A stretch of 64,000 bases of DNA from Mariniblastus sp. (GCA_022447605.1 JAKVBG010000023.1:1-64000), one strand, 5' to 3'. Counted from the first letter of the stretch, positions 1 to 9,622 are shown. Translations and numbers: made by a program. The notes: generated from the letters alone by a model not told the origin.

Positions 1-692
1 GAATATTTTGAGGCCGCCAGCGAGGCCGTCAGTTCCCGGGGCCAATCATCCAGTGGCTCATGGGTATCCCATTGCTGGACCAGGGCATGGGACAGGTCAT
101 CGACGGAAACAGGGATCTGCCCCACAAACTCGGCATGGCTCCGGTCGGCCCGGTAATCCGGCTGTCGCTCAGGTTGTCCGAGGCAGTCGGTGATCCACTC
201 CAGGTTCATGCCGTACAGCAATGTACCATGATAGAGCAGCCAGTCCTTTTTACACCGCAAGGCGTTGCCCGAAAACTTTCGGTTATCCATGGTCAGGTCG
301 GACGTACCTTGGAACTCCACCGAGACACCAAGCGAGCCGATTGCCGCCTGGATCGTCGACATCACGAACCGGTGGGCTTGCTCCAACATCCGCAACTCGG
401 GCCTTTTCCGGTAGCTTAACAGGACGGCGTACATCAGGCAGCCTGGGCCGGTAACGATCGTTGCGCCGCCACTGCATCGCCGAATCACGGGGATCTGTTC
501 GCGCTGGCAGTAATCCAGATTGACTTCACGGCTGAGGGACGAGCTGCGCCCCATCACAACCAGGGGCTCACTCGGATGCCAGAGTCGCAATACCTCACAG
601 TCGGCCTCGCCCCGTTCGTTGGTCTCCAGCAATGCCTCATCGAGGGCAATGTTCTGGTACGGATCATCCAACGTCAATTCGAGCAGTTGCAT
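1..692 (-). CDS. lipoate-protein ligase A family protein (partial)
   Basis: The minus strand is open from an ATG at 692 to the left window edge, giving 230 residues without a stop, so the C-terminus is outside the window. The translation begins MQLLELTLDDPYQNIALDEA, carries RRCSGGATIV (the RRxxGGG-like lipoyl-AMP binding motif of LplA/LipM/BPL enzymes) and RKFSGNALR, equivalent to the catalytic-lysine segment (xxKxxGxA) of the family. These enzymes attach lipoate or octanoate to E2/GcvH lysines in the cytoplasm. Whether this is a ligase (LplA) or an octanoyltransferase (LipM-like) cannot be settled from the visible part. It is transcribed away from the YTV gene across a 364-base divergent intergenic region. 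Confidence 0.88.
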   Translation of the reverse strand, partial: MQLLELTLDDPYQNIALDEALLETNERGEADCEVLRLWHPSEPLVVMGRSSSLSREVNLDYCQREQIPVIRRCSGGATIVTGPGCLMYAVLLSYRKRPELRMLEQAHRFVMSTIQAAIGSLGVSVEFQGTSDLTMDNRKFSGNALRCKKDWLLYHGTLLYGMNLEWITDCLGQPERQPDYRADRSHAEFVGQIPVSVDDLSHALVQQWDTHEPLDDWPRELTASLAASKY

Positions 693-1056
693 TGTTCCTC
701 ATCCCTGTGTCGAACCAAACGGCGGCCCTTTCCATCCAGGCCAACGGTCGGCGACAGACCCTGTTAAAGTCTACCGGTTGGGAAACCTGGTAGATGGTGT
801 CCCATGCTACCAACAACGGGCAAAAAACGAAATCGTCAAAGAACCGCCAGCATGCCAACCTTCAACGGAGTCAACTGCTGGCGGCTCTTGCCAGTCGAAC
901 CAGGGGAACGCTTTTCTGCAAACTTGCCGGAATCATGGAATTTCAGAGTAAGTAGTTTATGGCTGACGCCCCCGATTTTGGATACGATAGAGCAGGCTTT
1001 GAAAAAACTCCATGACTCGTTTTTCGCCCGTGTCAGCAAAAATTCAGAAGGTTGAA
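693..1056. other. divergent intergenic region, no gene seen
   Basis: This 364-base stretch separates the divergent lipoate ligase and YTV genes. The short ORFs on both strands have no recognisable protein character and no ribosome binding site. It should hold both promoters, but I could not identify convincing -35/-10 pairs. A Shine-Dalgarno AGAAGG at 1046-1051 belongs to the YTV gene. Confidence 0.5.
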
Positions 1057-2679
1057 ATGATGTCCGTCAAACATGCAGTTTATTGGACCACGCGTTTTTC
1101 AGTCACCATCGGCTTGTTGCTCGCCCTTTCATCGACAAGTTCCAGCTTGATGGGCCAGACTGATTGCGTGACCTATCAGTATGTTCCCCAGACCGTATAC
1201 GAGACGGTTCCCACCACCCGTTCACAGTGGGTGAACGAGACGGTCTATGAAACCCGGCAAGTGACCACCTACAAGCCGGTCTGGCAAACCGAAACGCGTG
1301 AGCGCAAGACGACCGTTCTCAAACCCGTTTACAAGACGAGCGAGCGGGAAGAGAAGTACATCGTGCGGCGCCCCGTCATTGAAACGACTTACGAAGAACG
1401 GGAAGTACGCGAAACGACCTACGAGACGGTCACGGAAATGCAAGAACAGCGTTATCTGGTGGAAAAACCGGTTATCGAAACCGAGTACCGGGAGGAACAG
1501 GTCGTGGTTCGCAAACCGGTCACAGAGCGGATGCTGAAAACAGAAAACATCACTACCTACAAACCGGTCAACGTGATGGAAACGGCTTATGTACCTTCCG
1601 TGGCTGTCAACAACGACTGGGTCTGGAACCCGGATGCCGGCAGGGCGCGGCTGCGACGCGTCTCCCCGGGCTACTACCTGGACCCGACGACCGGCCAGAT
1701 GGTCTACTCCGCTCGGCGCTTGGCCTGGGTCCGTCCGGGGGAATACCAAATGCAATCGACACTGGTCCCCGCGGTGACACCACAGGTGGTCAACCGCACG
1801 ACTTACATCCCGGAAACGGTACAGCGGCAAACTCCAGTCGAAATGACCACGTACAAGGAGACCGTCGAAACACGCAAAGTCCCCGTGCAGGTACAAAAAA
1901 CAACCCAGTCGATCGAGGTCCGCCAGGTACCGGTCACCGTGCAAAAACCGGTGGTCAAGATCCGCACCGAGAAAGTACCCGTGGAGAAGGTCACGTACCG
2001 CGATGAAGAGCGGGTACGCAAAATCCCGGTCAACGAAGTAACGTACGAACGGGTGGAGAAGATCGAACCGTACGAAGTTTCGACCTGCCAGTGGGTGGCC
2101 GAAACCCGTGAAGTTCGGGTTCCAAAAACAGTGACCCGTCGAGTCGATTACCAGGTCAACGAGACCGTTGCTCGCACGATCATGAAACGTGTGGCCGTTG
2201 ATGCGTGGGGAAACATCGTCAGTGAACCATCCAGCCAAACGGTCGTGACTTCCTCTTCGACCTACAACCAACCGGAGAATCCGTCATCGACCGTGGTTCG
2301 CCGAGTGGAATTGCCGGAGACCACACAATCGGAAGAGAAACCTCCGACCGTCTATTACGGCAAACCGATCTACGTCGACCCGCAAGGAAAGGAGACATCC
2401 GAATCGACCACCGCGTCCCAATCAGTCCTCTCCACTTCCAGTGAAGAGAAAGCTGGCCCCACCAAGACCGAAATGGCCCCGGTCACCTCGAAGGCCGAAC
2501 CGGCCAACGATGCCGACCAGGCAAATGACGAAGCGGCAGCCGACCCATCGAAAGCCGACGCCGATTCGAATGAACCGACGCAAGCCAGCCAGGAAGCCGA
2601 CCTCGATCAGAAGCCCAAAGCCGAGGCGGCCGACAACCCACCGCGTTTGGACGAACAGCCCAAAAAGGACAATCCTTAA
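1057..2679 (+). CDS. YTV-type repetitive secreted protein
   Basis: The protein is 540 aa. A signal-peptide-like segment (about residues 10-35, ending near SSSLMGQ) is followed by a long repetitive array rich in Tyr, Thr, Val, Glu, Lys and Arg, such as YETVPTTRSQWVNETVYETR and repeated KPVxxT blocks. A central non-repeat part (about 185-245, WVWNPDAGRARLRRV and YYLDPTTGQMVY) splits the array, and a second repeat block and an acidic, low-complexity Ala/Ser/Glu/Asp/Lys tail follow. This composition matches the YTV motif proteins of planctomycetes, which are associated with the proteinaceous cell wall. The start at 1057 (or ATG 1060) is chosen because AGAAGG lies 5-8 bases upstream; the more upstream ATG at 1012 would put extra residues ahead of the signal peptide. 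Structural role in the envelope is inference from the family. Confidence 0.8.
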   Translation: MMSVKHAVYWTTRFSVTIGLLLALSSTSSSLMGQTDCVTYQYVPQTVYETVPTTRSQWVNETVYETRQVTTYKPVWQTETRERKTTVLKPVYKTSEREEKYIVRRPVIETTYEEREVRETTYETVTEMQEQRYLVEKPVIETEYREEQVVVRKPVTERMLKTENITTYKPVNVMETAYVPSVAVNNDWVWNPDAGRARLRRVSPGYYLDPTTGQMVYSARRLAWVRPGEYQMQSTLVPAVTPQVVNRTTYIPETVQRQTPVEMTTYKETVETRKVPVQVQKTTQSIEVRQVPVTVQKPVVKIRTEKVPVEKVTYRDEERVRKIPVNEVTYERVEKIEPYEVSTCQWVAETREVRVPKTVTRRVDYQVNETVARTIMKRVAVDAWGNIVSEPSSQTVVTSSSTYNQPENPSSTVVRRVELPETTQSEEKPPTVYYGKPIYVDPQGKETSESTTASQSVLSTSSEEKAGPTKTEMAPVTSKAEPANDADQANDEAAADPSKADADSNEPTQASQEADLDQKPKAEAADNPPRLDEQPKKDNP

Positions 2680-2900
2680 CGGCAATTACCAGACAGGACC
2701 GCTGGCTGAACTGCCTACCAACAGCTTTTCAACAGGGCGGCACCCGTTCCAGAAAAATCACCCGTTTGACCGTTGCCAGTTGGCCCAAGCTGGGTAGATT
2801 CTAGGAAGCCCGTTTGACCTGGCCACGTTGGCCCGCTGCTACCCACGGACGCATTGCCCGAAACCAGGGGATGTGTACCGACACGAATCGAAGCATTGGC

Positions 2901-4109
2901 ATGAGTACGACCGAACCAACAACCCGAACATCGCCCATCGCCGACTGCAGAGTCGGCTTTGTTGGCAAGTTGGGTGGCGTCAACCGTAAAGAGGCGAGGC
3001 GGTTGGTGCGTGATTACGGTGGCGTCATGGTCGACCCGGTTGATGCCACGGTCGACCTGATCGTACTGGGTGCCGACGAGCTCCCGATCGGCGATCTCGA
3101 AGATCAAATCAACCCACAGATCCTGGAAGCGGTCAGCGCCGGAAAAATGACCGTTATCTCGGAAACCGAGCTCTGGCAACAACTCGGTTGCGTCGAAGAA
3201 GAATCGGATGCAAAGCGACTCTACACGCCAGCCATGCTGGCTCACCTGCTCGATGTCTCGATCACGACGATTCGCCGCTGGCACCGCCGCGGACTGATCA
3301 CTCCATCCCGCCAGGTCCACAAACTCCCCTACTTTGATTTCCAGGAAGTCTCCTCGGCACAGCGAATCGCCAAGCTGGTCTCGGCGGGTGCATCACCGGA
3401 TGCCATCGAGTCCAAGTTGATGTCGCTGGCCAGTCTTTATCCCAACATTGAACGACCGCTATCCCAGTTGAGCGTGATCGTCGAAGGTAAAAACCTGTTA
3501 CTGCAACAGGGGGGCGGATTGATCGAGCCGGGCGGACAGAAGTTGTTCGATTTTGATACCGATCAGGCTGAGGAGCAGGACACCCGCAATCCCGAAGTTC
3601 TCTCTTTTGAACCGGAACGACAGTCGATCGAACGTCTCAATACGCCGGACGAGTTCCTGGAGTTGGCCATCCAGTGTGAAGACGATGACGACCTGGATGC
3701 GGCCGCCGAGGTCTACCGCGCCATGTGCCTGGCGTTTGGCCCCGGTCCGGATGCCTGTTTCCGCCTGGCCGAGCTGCTCTACCAGCAAGGCGATTTGACG
3801 GGAGCCCGAGAGCGATATTTCATGGCGGTCGAACTCGATGAATCGTTTGTTGAGGCCCGGGCCAGCCTGGGCTGTGTGCTGGTCGAGCTGAGGCAACTGG
3901 AATTGGCTTATTCCGTCTTTTCGGGCGCCCTGCTGCACCATGAAGATTACCCCGACGTGCAATACCACATGGCAAGACTCCTGGATGAAATGCAGCAGTC
4001 GGAGGAAGCGGATTTGCATTGGCAACGGTTCCTGACGCTGGCGCCCAAGAGTCCCTGGGCCAACGAGGCCCGAGAGCGGCTCGGGCTGCAGCGGACTGAC
4101 GGAAACTAA
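2901..4109 (+). CDS. BRCT-MerR-TPR domain protein
   Basis: The protein is 402 aa with three parts. Residues about 15-90 resemble a BRCT domain (VGFVGKLGGVNRKEARRLV, then DATVDLIVLGADE and an exposed TVISETELWQQL). Residues about 100-175 form a MerR-type winged helix (YTPAMLAHLLDVSITTIRRW, HRRGLITPSRQVHKLPYFDF). The C-terminal part (about 240-395) is TPR-like, with AAEVYRAMCLAFGPGPDACF and later helices. The combination suggests a DNA-binding regulator or adaptor with protein-interaction modules; its target is unknown. The start is uncertain: ATG 2901 is chosen because the BRCT domain begins just after it, while ATG 2871 is also in frame; neither has a strong ribosome binding site. The stop is 2 bases before the next start, so the DUF389 gene is probably co-transcribed. 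Confidence 0.8.
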   Translation: MSTTEPTTRTSPIADCRVGFVGKLGGVNRKEARRLVRDYGGVMVDPVDATVDLIVLGADELPIGDLEDQINPQILEAVSAGKMTVISETELWQQLGCVEEESDAKRLYTPAMLAHLLDVSITTIRRWHRRGLITPSRQVHKLPYFDFQEVSSAQRIAKLVSAGASPDAIESKLMSLASLYPNIERPLSQLSVIVEGKNLLLQQGGGLIEPGGQKLFDFDTDQAEEQDTRNPEVLSFEPERQSIERLNTPDEFLELAIQCEDDDDLDAAAEVYRAMCLAFGPGPDACFRLAELLYQQGDLTGARERYFMAVELDESFVEARASLGCVLVELRQLELAYSVFSGALLHHEDYPDVQYHMARLLDEMQQSEEADLHWQRFLTLAPKSPWANEARERLGLQRTDGN

Positions 4110-4111
4110 CC

Positions 4112-5926
4112 ATGCGGATCGCCATCTTTGCAGCCGACGAGAACGATGCGGCTACGCTGGTTCCGTGGGGAATCCGTTTCGCCAGGGCCAACCATGACGA
4201 CCTGCTGGTCGTGCTGGGCAAACGGGCCAAGGGGAAGCCGAAATGGAAAGAGATCGAGCTGCCGGCGGAGCCTCATGAAAACCCGCTGATCCGCACGGTT
4301 CAGCAAGGGATCCAGGAAAGTCTCAGTGAAGTGCCGGCCGCGGCACCGGCAGACCAGGACCCGGTCCGACAGGAGAGCACGGCAGCGGGCGAAACCGCGG
4401 GCGAAAAATCGCACTCAATGAAATTTCGGGTTCAGCAGATCAACGCACCGTCTCCGGAACGCGAGTTCACCGAGTCGATGAAAAACCTGGAAGTCGGGCT
4501 GTTGCTCGTCCCGGCCCACGAGCCGAGCAAGTCCGACCGCAACGAAACGAACTGGGAACAACACCTGATGCGCCATGCCTCCTGCGAGACGATGATCGTC
4601 CGCGGACGGCCCCCGGCCGGGGACCAGCCACTGGCAATCCTGGTGGTCACGACGGGTGACGACGAAACGGATCTCGCGCTACTCCGCGCGCTCCAATTGA
4701 CGGACCGCCAACCCGAGCTGGTTTCCATCCTGTTCGTCAGCCGGCAGGTCGAACAGATTTCGGACGACCTCAACATCGAAACCACGGTCGCCGAGCGACA
4801 GTTTGAGCGGTTGCTGCAAAACATCAGGATCAACACGCAGGGAATGCAAAAGACGATCGTGATCGATGACAACCTGAGCTCGGCCATCGAGAAACATTGC
4901 CGGGGCAACCCGGTTGACCTGGTAATCATTGGTACGCGGAACCTGAAGAAGATCGAGAAACTGCTGCATGCCAGTGATGCGGGCCAATCCTCCTATGCCC
5001 TGGCGGGCGTCCGAGAAGGGGAGCCGCTGGTTCACCGGCTATGGAAAGGTCTCCGCAGCCAGATCCGCCGGCGGGTACCCCAGTTGCAACGGGAAGGCCG
5101 AATCCGGTTGGTCGAGTGGTTGCAAACCAGCTCCCGTTTCGATTTCGATTTCGTGGCCCTGCTCTCCCTCTCCACCTTGATCGCGACGCTCGGACTGATT
5201 CGCAATTCGACCTCGGTCGTGATTGGGGCGATGCTGGTAGCCCCCCTGATGACTCCGCTCATCGGTACCGGGTTTGCCCTGGTCCAGGGGAACGAGAAAC
5301 TGATCAGGAATGCCATCCGCTCCGTCTACCTCGGGTTCGCGTTGGCCTTCGGCTTGGCCATCCTGACCTCGTGGTTCGTTCCCGAGTTCCTCATCCAGAC
5401 CGAGATACTGTCGCGGGGCGCCCCCGACCTGCTCGACCTGATCGTCGCCTTCCTGAGCGGCGTGGCAGCTGCCTACGCGATGGGTCGTCCCAACCTGATC
5501 TCGGCCTTGCCCGGCGTCGCAATTGCCGCAGCCCTGGTACCGCCGATTGCCACCTCGGGGATCGGGGTCGGGCTTTGGATCGAAGATCTCCTCTGGTCGG
5601 AGGGAGCCAGCATCCTGTCGGATCGACTCGACCTCGCCGTCGGTGCCATGCTGCTGTTTCTGACCAACATTGTTGCCATCATACTCGGAACAGCGGTCGT
5701 CTTTTGGGCGGTCGGTATCGATTCGAGGGTCGAGGCAAAACCGGAAGATACCCGCCCGCGGAGAATTTGGCCCCGTTACTGGTTCATCGCCTGTGTGATT
5801 CTATCCATCCTGCTGGCGGGCTTGATGACCTGGCGCAACGGAATTCACCGGGCCCACGAGCGGGAGTCAGCCCCGCAACAAGTCGCGCCCGCCCCGGAAT
5901 TGCCTGCGGCAAACTCGATCAGATAG
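4112..5926 (+). CDS. DUF389 (TIGR00341-type) membrane protein with UspA-like N-terminal domains
   Basis: The protein is 604 aa. The first roughly 300 residues look like two UspA-like nucleotide-binding folds (MRIAIFAADENDAATLVPWG; AILVVTTGDDETDLALLRAL; DLVIIGTRNLKKIEKLLHAS). The second half is a DUF389 hydrophobic domain with about six to seven membrane segments, including NSTSVVIGAMLVAPLMTPL and AIAAALVPPIATSG, the conserved Pro/Gly-rich signatures of the family. DUF389 proteins have no firmly established function. The ATG at 4112 follows the stop of the BRCT-MerR-TPR gene by 2 bases, so the two are likely one operon; a stress-responsive transport or signalling role is only a guess. Confidence 0.82.
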   Translation: MRIAIFAADENDAATLVPWGIRFARANHDDLLVVLGKRAKGKPKWKEIELPAEPHENPLIRTVQQGIQESLSEVPAAAPADQDPVRQESTAAGETAGEKSHSMKFRVQQINAPSPEREFTESMKNLEVGLLLVPAHEPSKSDRNETNWEQHLMRHASCETMIVRGRPPAGDQPLAILVVTTGDDETDLALLRALQLTDRQPELVSILFVSRQVEQISDDLNIETTVAERQFERLLQNIRINTQGMQKTIVIDDNLSSAIEKHCRGNPVDLVIIGTRNLKKIEKLLHASDAGQSSYALAGVREGEPLVHRLWKGLRSQIRRRVPQLQREGRIRLVEWLQTSSRFDFDFVALLSLSTLIATLGLIRNSTSVVIGAMLVAPLMTPLIGTGFALVQGNEKLIRNAIRSVYLGFALAFGLAILTSWFVPEFLIQTEILSRGAPDLLDLIVAFLSGVAAAYAMGRPNLISALPGVAIAAALVPPIATSGIGVGLWIEDLLWSEGASILSDRLDLAVGAMLLFLTNIVAIILGTAVVFWAVGIDSRVEAKPEDTRPRRIWPRYWFIACVILSILLAGLMTWRNGIHRAHERESAPQQVAPAPELPAANSIR

Positions 5927-5982
5927 CCCGAGACGCGTCGTGTCGGACACCGAGCAGGCCGCCCCGTCGATGCCATGGGCTT

Positions 5983-7296
5983 TCAATCGGCGGCCAGGAA
6001 CTCCCTCAATGCCTGGCCGGTTGAGTGGGACATCGACTCGATATTCCGATTTTCCAGAACGAATTGACGGCCGGCCGACGACAGCCTCTGGCAGCATTCC
6101 CGGTCGTGGACCAATTTGGCAACCGTCTCGGCCAATGCCGTAGAACTTCCCGGCTCGAACAACAGGCCCCCGGCAGAAGCCGTGATCAATTCCGGGAAAC
6201 AGCCGTGGTCCGGCTGGATGATCGGCAAACCGGCCGCCATCGCTTCCAGGGCATACAGTCCTTTCGGTTCCAGGAATTCGGTGGGCACTGAAAACAGGTC
6301 GAGGCTGGCCAGGAATTTCAACTTGTCCTGCCGCTCGACAGAACCGAGGTAGGCAAACTCACCCTCCAGGCCGGCCGCCACCAGCTTTTCGAACTGCCGG
6401 TCGACATACGCCTGATGGTGCGGCCCCATCCAGCCGGCCAGTCTCAATTTCAGATGCTCGAAATCCGGTTTTTTACGCAACTCGATGAACGCATCGACCA
6501 GGTGATGCAAGCCTTTTTCCGGGCAGAGACGGGCCAGGTAACCGAGATTCAGTTCGGCCCGCTCAGGCCGGGTCGGCTCGAACTGGCGGAAATCAGCGAC
6601 ATCAATTCCGAGCGGAGTCACCAGGATCTTGGCCGGGTCGATCTCAAAGTAGTCGGCCATGTAAGACCGGAAGAACTCACTGTGAACCAGAAAGCCATCT
6701 ACCTGTTGGGCAAGTTGTCTGATGCGGGAGATGCACTGGCCACGATACGGCTCCGGCAGGCTGTCCAGGAAGATGTCATCTCCCTGCAAGGTCACCACGA
6801 TCGGGATCTCCAGCTGGCTCTTGATCTCCGGGATACAGCCACCGATCAACAGGTTGCTGAAAAGAACCAGATCGGGGGATTGGCTGGCCAGCCAGTGGCA
6901 AAGCCGGCGCACCTCTTTACGCTGATTTCCCTGCATCCCCTTCAGCATCGAATCGGACATCCGGCCCAGCGACCGAGGATCCATCTCCATCGCCCGGGAG
7001 GTGACCCGGCGAATCAGCCAGGGTCGATCCAGGATCCGGTCCATCACGGCCGGCAAATGTCGCAACAGGGGAATTCTCTGCTGCAGGTAGACGTTGATGC
7101 CGCCGAAAAAAACCTGGTCGACACTGATATCCGCTTCATCCGTTCGAATCGGCGTATAGGTGGGAACCAGTTGGAGATCCCAACCCTGGCCGGTCAAACC
7201 ACGGGCCAGCGTGTTGTCGTGCATGCAACTGCCGCAATACATACCGGCAGCGCCGGCAGTCAGGTAGACGATTTTTCCAGCATTTCCAGGATTCAT
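5983..7296 (-). CDS. glycosyltransferase family 4 protein
   Basis: The protein is 437 aa with a GT-B fold layout. The N-terminal domain starts with KIVYLTAGAAGMYCGSCMHD (glycine-rich acceptor-side loop). The C-terminal nucleotide-sugar domain has NLGYLARLCPEKGLHHLVDA and PTEFLEPKGLYALEAMAAGL, the E-x7-E region of family 4 enzymes. It would transfer a sugar from an NDP- or GDP-sugar to a glycan, lipid or small acceptor at the cytoplasmic side; donor and acceptor cannot be deduced. It lies downstream of pheT on the same strand with 156 bases between, so read-through is possible. A 14-bp tandem duplication overlaps its start codon (7291-7318). Confidence 0.85.
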   Translation of the reverse strand: MNPGNAGKIVYLTAGAAGMYCGSCMHDNTLARGLTGQGWDLQLVPTYTPIRTDEADISVDQVFFGGINVYLQQRIPLLRHLPAVMDRILDRPWLIRRVTSRAMEMDPRSLGRMSDSMLKGMQGNQRKEVRRLCHWLASQSPDLVLFSNLLIGGCIPEIKSQLEIPIVVTLQGDDIFLDSLPEPYRGQCISRIRQLAQQVDGFLVHSEFFRSYMADYFEIDPAKILVTPLGIDVADFRQFEPTRPERAELNLGYLARLCPEKGLHHLVDAFIELRKKPDFEHLKLRLAGWMGPHHQAYVDRQFEKLVAAGLEGEFAYLGSVERQDKLKFLASLDLFSVPTEFLEPKGLYALEAMAAGLPIIQPDHGCFPELITASAGGLLFEPGSSTALAETVAKLVHDRECCQRLSSAGRQFVLENRNIESMSHSTGQALREFLAAD

Positions 7297-7318
7297 CAGA
7301 CAGGATTCATCAGACAGG
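7291..7318. repeat. 14-bp perfect tandem duplication at glycosyltransferase start
   Basis: The unit ATTCATCAGACAGG occurs twice in direct succession. On the minus strand each copy contains an ATG. The upstream one opens a four-codon frame (M-N-P-V) ending in TGA, and this TGA overlaps the true start as TGATG. Confidence 0.9.
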
Positions 7319-7452
7319 ATTGTTCAACCGAAATTGACTCGTTTTTCTCAGCCTGCGCCACGGCGCATTGTCACCGTTTAACCACACAATCTCCACACGG
7401 ATCCACTGCTGGAAAATCGACCCGCCCGCGCCCATGCGCGGCCCGCCTTCGA

Positions 7453-9501
7453 CTACACCAACAATGCGGCAGCCAGTTTTTCCTGGCAACCCGAAACGAT
7501 CCCACGACTGACCTGATCAGCCATTTCACCGGTCAAGGTCTCGCTGGGAGATCGGAGGGTCACCGACAACAGAACTCGCTTCTTGCCATCACCGTCTTTT
7601 TCCTGGTCCCGGAAGGTCTCCCGGTATTCGACGTTTTCCAGCAGTTCCCCGGCGGCCTGGCGAACGGTCGATTCCAACTCGGACCAGCGAACGCCCTCGT
7701 CAACCACGAAATTGAAATCGCGGGAGATCGGGGGGAAGGGGCTCTGGTTGTGATGCAGTGGAACCAGGACAGCCAGTGATTCCAGTAAATCGAGTTTGCA
7801 TTCGGCCACGACAGCCGCCGATCGCAACCGGAACTGCTGCTTGCCACCGTCGGAGACCTGACCGACCAGCCCCAGTTTGTCCTCGCCGACCCAAAGTTCC
7901 ACCGCCAGATTGGTATCCAGCAAGGGGTGGTCAAGCGGCACCAGTTCGACCGTCAGGTTCGGGTTCAGCCGACTCACGACTTGCAGCAGAATCGCCTTGA
8001 CCTCGAAAAAGTCCCTCCCGCTTACCAGCGAGACCATCGTCGGTTGATCCGGGATCTCCTGCTCACCCAGGGGCAGGTAGACCTTGGCCGTCTCAAACAG
8101 CTCAATGTTCGTGTTGGAACGGTATTCGTTGATGCGACGGGCTTCCAACAGGCTCGGAATCAAGCTGCGTCGAATCCGGTCGACCGCCCCAATATTCTGC
8201 GAAGCTTTTTCCAGGACGCCCAGCATCGGCTGGGTGCTGATCAGGGCTGGCTGGTCGGTCCAGGGGGAAATGGCAGCGGACCATGGCTCTGGCACGAAAC
8301 TGGCCGTCAGGGCCTCGTCAAACCCAGCCCCCATCAGGACGTTGCGAACACGCTCCAAAACCCTGTCCCGCTTGGGCAGGTGCGAAGCCACCATCGGGAC
8401 CTGGGCTGTGTCAGGCACCTTGTCGTACCCGTAAATTCGCCCCACTTCTTCGACCAGATCAATCTCCCGGGTCAGATCGTGCCGCCAACTGGGGGGAATG
8501 GCCGTCACCGTGCCGTCCGCTTGGCCCGTGATTTCGAGTCCCAGGTCCGTCAGTGTTCGGAGTACAAACTCGTTCGGGATCGGGATCCCCAGAATCCTCT
8601 CCAACTCAGCGGTGCGGAGCGTGATGGGAGAGGGTGGTTCAGCCGGTTGCCCCGCCTGCACCACGCCGGGCGCCAATTCGCCACCGGCAATCTGCAAAAT
8701 GATCTCGGCACAGCGAAGGCTGGCCGAATCGAGTTGCTCCGGATCGATGGATCGTTCGAATCGGAACGAGGAAGGACTGTGCAAGTTGAGGGTCCGCGCC
8801 GTGTTGCGAACCGAGAGAGGATTGAAATGGGCCGCCTCAATCAGGACGTCGGTGGTGGACTCGGAGACTTCCGATTCGGCTCCCCCCATCACGCCGCCAA
8901 TGGCCAGCGGCGAGGCGGTATCGGCAATCACACACATCCCGGGAAGTAGCGAATACTTCCGGTGATCGATCGCTTCCATCTGTTCGTCCTTACTGGGCTC
9001 CCGGACCCTGATCTTCCCGTCGCTGACCTTGGAAAAATCAAAGGCGTGCAGCGGCTGCCCCGTTTCGAACATCACAAAATTGGTTGCATCAACGACGTTA
9101 TTGACCGAGGCAACGCCAATCACCTTGAGCCGATCAACCAACCAATCAGGGCTGGGCCCAACCTGGACATTGCGCACCAGGCGGGCCGTATACCGGTAGC
9201 AGAGTTCCGGGCATTCAATTTCGACCTGGCAACTCTGCGAGACATCGGCTCCCGTGACAGGCGGGTCCACCTGGGGCAGCTGCAACGGAAGTTGATAAAG
9301 GACGGCGATCTCCCTGGCGACCCCGATATGCCCCAGGCAATCCGGTCGGTTACTGGTCACCTCCAGGTCGATCGCCTGGTCACCCTCGATCTCCTCGGTC
9401 CCCTCGTGGTTGAGCCCGGACATGGTCAAACGATCGACCAAGTCCTCATAATCCATCTCCAGGTCCACGTATTGGGAAAGCCACTTCCAGGAAACTATCA
9501 T
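7453..9501 (-). CDS. pheT: phenylalanine--tRNA ligase beta subunit, short form
   Basis: The protein is 682 aa and begins MIVSWKWLSQYVDLEMDYED. After the first short segment it goes directly to the B3/B4 region (IDLEVTSNRPDCLGHIGVAR), so the EMAP-II-like tRNA-binding domain of roughly 110 residues found near the N-terminus of longer bacterial PheT is absent. B5 and core segments (DLVEEVGRIYGYDKVP; SSFRFERSIDPEQL) follow, and an FDX-ACB anticodon-binding domain closes the protein (about 590-682, PPISRDFNFVV). With PheS it forms the alpha2-beta2 enzyme charging tRNA-Phe. It lies 121 bases downstream of pheS in the same direction. Confidence 0.96.
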   Translation of the reverse strand: MIVSWKWLSQYVDLEMDYEDLVDRLTMSGLNHEGTEEIEGDQAIDLEVTSNRPDCLGHIGVAREIAVLYQLPLQLPQVDPPVTGADVSQSCQVEIECPELCYRYTARLVRNVQVGPSPDWLVDRLKVIGVASVNNVVDATNFVMFETGQPLHAFDFSKVSDGKIRVREPSKDEQMEAIDHRKYSLLPGMCVIADTASPLAIGGVMGGAESEVSESTTDVLIEAAHFNPLSVRNTARTLNLHSPSSFRFERSIDPEQLDSASLRCAEIILQIAGGELAPGVVQAGQPAEPPSPITLRTAELERILGIPIPNEFVLRTLTDLGLEITGQADGTVTAIPPSWRHDLTREIDLVEEVGRIYGYDKVPDTAQVPMVASHLPKRDRVLERVRNVLMGAGFDEALTASFVPEPWSAAISPWTDQPALISTQPMLGVLEKASQNIGAVDRIRRSLIPSLLEARRINEYRSNTNIELFETAKVYLPLGEQEIPDQPTMVSLVSGRDFFEVKAILLQVVSRLNPNLTVELVPLDHPLLDTNLAVELWVGEDKLGLVGQVSDGGKQQFRLRSAAVVAECKLDLLESLAVLVPLHHNQSPFPPISRDFNFVVDEGVRWSELESTVRQAAGELLENVEYRETFRDQEKDGDGKKRVLLSVTLRSPSETLTGEMADQVSRGIVSGCQEKLAAALLV

Positions 9502-9622
9502 GACGTCTTGTCTTTACTGAAAAACTAACAAACGTTCCGCTCGCTTTCATTCAATGGTGGGGCAAGCTGACCCGCTGACCATCGATGGGCGGCCAACGGG
9601 AACCGGCCCCGTCCAGGCGGAC

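Noticed and set aside
1012..1056. Upstream ATG start for the YTV gene
   Set aside because: It would place 15 extra residues before the signal peptide, and AGAAGG stands directly before ATG 1057/1060.
1222..2271. 349-aa ORF on the minus strand inside the YTV gene
   Set aside because: It is the antisense shadow of a repetitive, codon-biased gene; no family resemblance, start site or ribosome binding site.
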